Shown here: positions 14,946-18,423 of the stretch, in pieces
How positions within the stretch are numbered: the first letter of the stretch is position 1
How the letters are laid out: every line of letters starts with the position of its first letter
Source: Spirochaetales bacterium
Lineage (GTDB): Bacteria; Spirochaetota; Spirochaetia; DSM-27196; PWMO01
NCBI GenBank assembly: GCA_007130025.1
Contig: SLTF01000041.1
Coordinates: 1-18,423, forward strand
Length of the DNA stretch: 18,423 bases
Direction of reading: 5' to 3'
Notes under the pieces: model-generated
Seen by the model: the letters and a program-made list of their open reading frames with translations, nothing else
What the model was told of the DNA's origin: nothing
The model's database searches: none
Translations under genes and position numbers: made by a program

Positions 14946-15841
14946 GATGCCTCCTTCTTCATCAATCGGGCGATTACGACGACGGCCGGCGCTGCCCCCC
15001 AGAGTATGGCTACGGTCCACAGCGTGGAACGCACGGTTGTCCGGGTCAATCGGGCCTGGCGTTGGCTCAGATCCGCGACAAGGGGCTCGGTGGACCTTCG
15101 AAACCGCACCATACCGGTATACCACGACGCACCGTTTCGATCCATGGTGGCCACCGGATGAAACACCAGAATTTCGGCGGGCGGTTGCCGGGGATCAAAC
15201 TGATCCGGTTTCGTGCCCGCCCATGAGCGCGCAACCACCGCAAGTCGGTCGCTGCCGCGCTGATAGAGCACACGGAACACCTCGTCCGCTTCGGCAAGTT
15301 CCGCCTGTTCCGCGGCGGGCGTGCGGATGAGGAGGTCGAGGATCGACTGAGTGACCCTCTCAATCTGAGGAGTCAGATCGCTCATGGCCTCGTCGCCGGC
15401 GCGATTCATCTCGAGTACCAGCTCGGGGATTCGCGCCGACAGCTCATCCTGCACCCGGGTACGCCCCGGCTGATAGCGCAGGGCACCGGTGCTTGTGAGG
15501 AATCCGGGCTCGCTCGAGGCCCAGACGGTGTCGATTTCTCGACCCGGCGCACTGCCAAACCCACTGATGGTAACCCCCAGCGAACCCTCCACAATCGCAG
15601 CGCTGCGGGCGAGAGCGATCAGCTCCAAGGGGTAGCGCGCCGGCTGAACCAGATACTGTTCGGCAAGACGAGCCACGGTTCCCACATAGAGCAGGCTGCT
15701 TTCGCGGAACCGCAGATCGGCATCCGAAGCGATTTGGGCGGAGATGACCGCATGCTGAACCAGTGCGGTGCCGGCAACCGCGACGGTGGCTGCGCACACG
15801 GCGAAAAGCACCGTTCGGACAAATTGTCTGTGTTGAATCAC
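14942..15841 (-). CDS. Two-span membrane protein with extracytoplasmic domain, function unknown
   Basis: A 299-aa protein I do not recognise. One hydrophobic span lies near the N-terminus (8-30, VLFAVCAATVAVAGTALVQ) and one near the C-terminus (272-292). About 240 residues between them are probably outside the cytoplasmic membrane, and the short tail ends KKEAS. This layout is like the sensory input part of receptors, but there is no HAMP, kinase, cyclase or methyl-accepting domain. GTG 15841 is chosen because a good promoter ends about 70 bases upstream and the first span follows at once; a weak GAGAG precedes it. The frame is open further upstream but would cross that promoter. Its stop overlaps the cysS start (GTGA), so the two genes are translationally coupled. 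Confidence 0.72.
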   Translation of the reverse strand: MIQHRQFVRTVLFAVCAATVAVAGTALVQHAVISAQIASDADLRFRESSLLYVGTVARLAEQYLVQPARYPLELIALARSAAIVEGSLGVTISGFGSAPGREIDTVWASSEPGFLTSTGALRYQPGRTRVQDELSARIPELVLEMNRAGDEAMSDLTPQIERVTQSILDLLIRTPAAEQAELAEADEVFRVLYQRGSDRLAVVARSWAGTKPDQFDPRQPPAEILVFHPVATMDRNGASWYTGMVRFRRSTEPLVADLSQRQARLTRTTVRSTLWTVAILWGAAPAVVVIARLMKKEAS

Positions 15842-15910
15842 GAATCGCTCTCTTGATGCAGGCCGACGGCTGTTGTGAACGAACGGCGGCCAAACCGGTT
15901 TTTGCTCCTC

Positions 15911-15939
15911 AGCATACCAACGGAACTCTTGGTGTGCAA
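15911..15939 (-). promoter_or_regulatory. Promoter of the membrane protein-cysS operon
   Basis: On the minus strand TTGCAC (15939-15934) and TATGCT (15916-15911) are separated by exactly 17 bases, a good sigma-70-type match. Transcription would begin near 15904, about 63 bases before the GTG at 15841. This supports the shorter start of that gene. Confidence 0.5.
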
Positions 15940-15995
15940 TCCGTCCCGTTTTGTAGTAGGGTATAGGGAAGTACGCTACGGATATCGGAGGGCGC

Positions 15996-16412
15996 ATGCG
16001 CAAGGCGTTGTTGTACACAGTGATAATCGCCGGCTTGCTGGCGGCCGTTGCCGGCCCCGCAATCGGTCAGGAAGCAAACATGGTCGGTACGTGGACGGTC
16101 TATCGGGTCGACGAGCTGTCAAACTATACCATGAGAGACCACACCGAGGGGAACGTTGAGGTTCCCTCGGAAGGTGTCCTGGTCATCGAAGCAGACGGGA
16201 CGGTTACGGCTCAGGGTGTGAACTTCTCCGCGTGGCGGATGGAGGCGGGCTTTTTTGTGTTGGAGAATCCCGCCGGCAACAATTTTTTCGCCGTTCGCCC
16301 GATCAGCCCCGAGGTGATCTTTCTGACGAGTCTCACGGTGACCGAACGAAACCGGGAGATCACCCACATCCGGATGAATCGAGGAAGCAACCTCCTGGTC
16401 GTACGCCAATAG
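15996..16412 (+). CDS. Small secreted protein, function unknown
   Basis: A 138-aa protein with a clear Sec signal peptide (MRKALLYTVIIAGLLAAVAG, probable cleavage after the Gly in AIG-QEA, about residue 24). The mature part (about 114 aa) is predicted beta-rich: GTWTVYRVDE, GVLVIEADGTVTAQG, GFFVLENPAGNNFFAVRP, VIFLTSLTV. It looks like a small lipocalin-like or similar beta-barrel fold, but I recognise no family. There is no lipobox, so export to the periplasm is likely. GGAGG at 15987-15991 is four bases before ATG 15996. It ends 10 bases before the chelatase gene and may be co-transcribed with it. It diverges from the membrane protein gene. No functional link to the chelatase can be shown. 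Confidence 0.7.
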   Translation: MRKALLYTVIIAGLLAAVAGPAIGQEANMVGTWTVYRVDELSNYTMRDHTEGNVEVPSEGVLVIEADGTVTAQGVNFSAWRMEAGFFVLENPAGNNFFAVRPISPEVIFLTSLTVTERNREITHIRMNRGSNLLVVRQ

Positions 16413-16422
16413 AACCGTCGCT

Positions 16423-17628
16423 GTGAACCACGCAACCTTTCCCTTTTCGGCCGTTGTTGGCCAGCACGCAATGAAGTCCGCCCTCCTTGCGGTTTCGGTT
16501 GATCCCTCCATTGGCGGTGTTCTCATTCGCGGTGAGAAGGGCACCGCCAAATCGACCATCGTCCGCGCCTTTCGCGAACTGCTCCCGTCGCTCTCGGTGG
16601 TGCGAGGCTGCCCCTATCACTGTCCGCCGGACGCCCCCGCCGGCCTCTGCCCCGAGTGCAGCGGAGGCACTCAGCCCATCGCGACCGAAATCCCGGTGCC
16701 GCTGGTTGAGCTTCCACTGGGGGCAACCGAGGATCGCCTCGTGGGCACCCTCGACGTTGAGGCTGCGCTCTCGTCGGGAGTACGAAAATTCGATGCGGGT
16801 CTGCTGGCGGCGGCAAATCGTGGAATTCTCTACGTGGATGAGGTCAACCTGCTGGAAGATCATCTGGTCGACCTGCTCCTGGACTCCGCCGCATCGGGCG
16901 TCAACACGGTGGAACGGGAGGGCATCTCGCTTCGCCATCCCGCACGCTTCATCCTGCTGGGAACCATGAACCCCGAAGAGGGAGAGCTTCGTCCGCAGTT
17001 TCTTGACCGCTTTGGCCTCTGTGTCACGGTAACCGGCCTTCGTGAACCCACCAACCGCATGGAGGTGATTCGTCGTCGCGCCGCCTACGAGTCCGACCCG
17101 GAGGGTTTTGGTCTGAACTGGCGGGAGGAAGAAGCCCGAATTCGGTCGACCATTGTCAACGCACGAACACGCGTCAGCGGCATTCTCGTGCCCGAGGAAA
17201 TGCTCCGGCTTGCGGTTGAGATCTCCTCGGGTGCGGGGGTGATCGGACATCGGGCCGATCTTGCCTTGGTGAAATGTGCCCGTGCCTTTGCGGCACTTCT
17301 GGAGCAGCCCTCGGTTACCGCAGACCACCTTTACGAGGCGGCTCGCTTCGTGCTCCCGCACCGGTTCGAGGGGCGCCTCCTGAGATCTCCCGAAGAAGCC
17401 GCCGCCGAGATCGAACAGCTGATCGATCGACTGCGCGGGGTTGATCTGCGCGAAGCCGATGAGACGACCATTCCGGGTGACCGGCGAGCGACCGACGACG
17501 ATTTCTCCGAAGAGGCGCTTGAAGCGATGCAGATCCCCGGGGGAGCGGCCGCGGGGAGCATCCTGTTTCCGATTCTCAAAAAAAAAAGCTCTCCGACAAT
17601 GACGATCCCGAGATCCGCCGCACCGTAG
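16423..17628 (+). CDS. Chelatase AAA subunit (ChlI/BchI-like), frame-0 product of a frameshifted chlD gene
   Basis: Frame 0 encodes 401 aa of a Mg/Co chelatase-type AAA ATPase. Seen: Walker A GEKGTAKST (37-45), a four-Cys motif (Cys63, 67, 76, 79), Walker B GILYVDEVNLL (134-144), sensor 1 TMNPEEGELRPQFLDRF (181-197), and a helical lid. These ATPases power metal insertion into tetrapyrroles with a CobN/ChlH-type large subunit. GTG 16423 directly precedes the conserved FPFSAVVGQ; there is no ribosome-binding site, so reinitiation from the upstream gene (10 bases away) is likely. After Lys388 the frame continues 13 codons to a TAG. A -1 shift there adds the VWA part (17586-18407), giving 661 aa, a usual length for this fused family. 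ChlI- and ChlD-type products from one gene have been reported in other bacteria, from memory. Confidence 0.85.
   Translation: MNHATFPFSAVVGQHAMKSALLAVSVDPSIGGVLIRGEKGTAKSTIVRAFRELLPSLSVVRGCPYHCPPDAPAGLCPECSGGTQPIATEIPVPLVELPLGATEDRLVGTLDVEAALSSGVRKFDAGLLAAANRGILYVDEVNLLEDHLVDLLLDSAASGVNTVEREGISLRHPARFILLGTMNPEEGELRPQFLDRFGLCVTVTGLREPTNRMEVIRRRAAYESDPEGFGLNWREEEARIRSTIVNARTRVSGILVPEEMLRLAVEISSGAGVIGHRADLALVKCARAFAALLEQPSVTADHLYEAARFVLPHRFEGRLLRSPEEAAAEIEQLIDRLRGVDLREADETTIPGDRRATDDDFSEEALEAMQIPGGAAAGSILFPILKKKSSPTMTIPRSAAP
17578..17588 (+). promoter_or_regulatory. Candidate -1 frameshift site: ten A then G
   Basis: Ten consecutive A (17578-17587) followed by G interrupt a GC-rich gene. In frame 0 they read AAA AAA AAA AGC. 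A -1 slip on A-AAA-AAA would place AAG (17586-17588) next and enter the VWA frame. SD-like GGGGAG (17553-17558) lies 19 bases upstream, further than the roughly 10 bases in E. coli dnaX. No convincing downstream stem-loop or pseudoknot was seen. Transcriptional slippage or a one-base sequencing error would give the same picture. Confidence 0.6.
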
Positions 17629-18407
17629 AACAGGCAATATCCGGAATCATTCTGCGTCTGCGCCGCCGGCGCGGAAGTGCTCGCCGTGCAACCGGACCAC
17701 GCGGTCGCTACGTGTTTGCGCGCCCCAATTCGCACCCCACCGACATCGCCGTGGATGCTACGCTTCGGGCCGCGGCGATCGACGGTTCGTCTCGAATCAC
17801 CGATCGGTACCACCTCCGCGGAAAGGTTCGCCGGCGCCGCGATCGCCACACGGTCATTTTTGTGCTGGACGCATCGGATTCGATGACCGAAGGGAATCAG
17901 CTGCAGGTGGCGCGAATCGCGATCTTTGCGCTTCTGGCATCCGCGGAGCGCCGCCGGGACCGGGTTGCCCTGGTAACGTTCTCGGATCAGCACGCGCGCG
18001 TCGCCCTTGAGCCGACCAGCGCCGTCATCCGTGCTCGGCGTGCCGTAGAATCCGTGGAGCTCGGCGGGGCTACACCGCTCGCCGCCGGGCTCTCCGCGGC
18101 GCTGAACCTGGTCGAAACCACCCGAAGCCGTGATCCCGGAGAGCCCGTCGAAGTGATGGTTTTCTCCGACGGTGAAGGAAACGTCTCTCCTCAATCCCGG
18201 CAGGAGCAGATCGAAACGGTTGCCGAACGCGCCTCGCGTCTTGGAATCCACCCACTTTTCGTAGACACCACGGGAACTCGCCGTGGCAGCGAAGAGATGC
18301 GGGTTCTCGCGGAGACCTTCGGCGGAGTCTACCGCCGCCTCCACGGAGCCGACCGCGACGAAATGGCGGAAATGCTCACCGAATTGCGGTCCATCCGGTC
18401 CCCATAG
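17586..18407 (+). CDS. Chelatase D-subunit VWA domain, reached by -1 frameshift from the AAA part
   Basis: This 273-codon stretch has no credible start of its own: the only candidate, GTG 17712, lacks a ribosome-binding site and lies inside conserved sequence (GRYVFARP). It continues the upstream gene after a -1 shift. Visible: the basic linker (LRLRRRRGS), GRYVFARP, the ATLRAAA helix, and a von Willebrand A domain. The MIDAS motif is DASDS (Asp483, Ser485 and Ser487 of the fused protein), with TPLAAGL and VFSDGEGN later. In chelatases the VWA domain binds the partner subunit through a metal ion. The end at 18407 is near the window edge, and AAGGA at 18411-18415 could be the ribosome-binding site of the next gene, perhaps a large chelatase subunit (inference). 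Confidence 0.82.
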   Translation, partial: KLSDNDDPEIRRTVEQAISGIILRLRRRRGSARRATGPRGRYVFARPNSHPTDIAVDATLRAAAIDGSSRITDRYHLRGKVRRRRDRHTVIFVLDASDSMTEGNQLQVARIAIFALLASAERRRDRVALVTFSDQHARVALEPTSAVIRARRAVESVELGGATPLAAGLSAALNLVETTRSRDPGEPVEVMVFSDGEGNVSPQSRQEQIETVAERASRLGIHPLFVDTTGTRRGSEEMRVLAETFGGVYRRLHGADRDEMAEMLTELRSIRSP

Positions 18408-18423
18408 TCGAAGGAAAAGCACA

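Noticed and set aside
15951..15967. Promoter for the small secreted protein gene (TTGTAG, TATAGG)
   Set aside because: The two elements are too close to act together, and no partner at 16-18 bases was found for either.
16423..18407. Chelatase gene as a decayed pseudogene or phase-variable gene
   Set aside because: Both halves keep all visible catalytic and metal-binding motifs and there is only one frame break, at a slippery run. Phase variation by A-run length cannot be excluded but is less likely for a chelatase.

Overview
The window is a GC-rich bacterial chromosome segment packed with short, mostly operonic genes. A periplasmic HtrA protease, a secreted small protein and a two-span membrane protein suggest a Gram-negative-type (diderm) cell. 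I see no tRNA, rRNA, insertion sequence, phage gene or CRISPR array. The species cannot be fixed from the sequence. A spirochaete-like or other deep-branching diderm lineage is a guess only. No stretch longer than 300 bases lacks a gene. The largest gaps are the divergent promoter regions 3800-3911, 9853-9999 and 15842-15995.

Region 1 (1-3799, minus strand) is DNA repair and mutagenesis. A PdeM-like phosphoesterase is followed by an SOS 'mutasome' cassette, imuA-like, imuB and dnaE2. The dnaE2 gene runs off the left edge. A strong 18-bp palindrome just upstream of imuA overlaps the promoter and is probably the SOS operator.

Region 2 (3865-6222, plus strand) holds a tRNA-dihydrouridine synthase overlapping a CodA-type (cytosine deaminase-like) amidohydrolase that lacks one canonical metal ligand. 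Region 3 (9852-6256, minus strand) is a proteostasis run: HtrA/DegP protease, then a DnaJ/CbpA-type co-chaperone, then a short-chain dehydrogenase.

Region 4 (9965-13643, plus strand) is the least familiar part. It encodes a MinD/ParA-type ATPase with a roughly 300-residue C-terminal domain I do not recognise. Next comes a CbbX/SpoVK-type AAA+ ATPase with an N-terminal PH-like region and a helical middle region. Both genes are preceded by nearly the same 26-base promoter-plus-start-codon sequence. This suggests leaderless transcripts and common control, and the pair is my best candidate for an undescribed two-ATPase system.

Region 5 (15939-13677, minus strand) holds a two-span membrane protein translationally coupled (GTGA overlap) to a divergent cysteinyl-tRNA synthetase. 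Region 6 (15996-18407, plus strand) holds a small secreted protein, then a chelatase gene. Its AAA (ChlI) and VWA (ChlD) parts lie in two frames joined at a run of ten A, fitting a programmed -1 frameshift that gives a 401-aa short product and a 661-aa full product.
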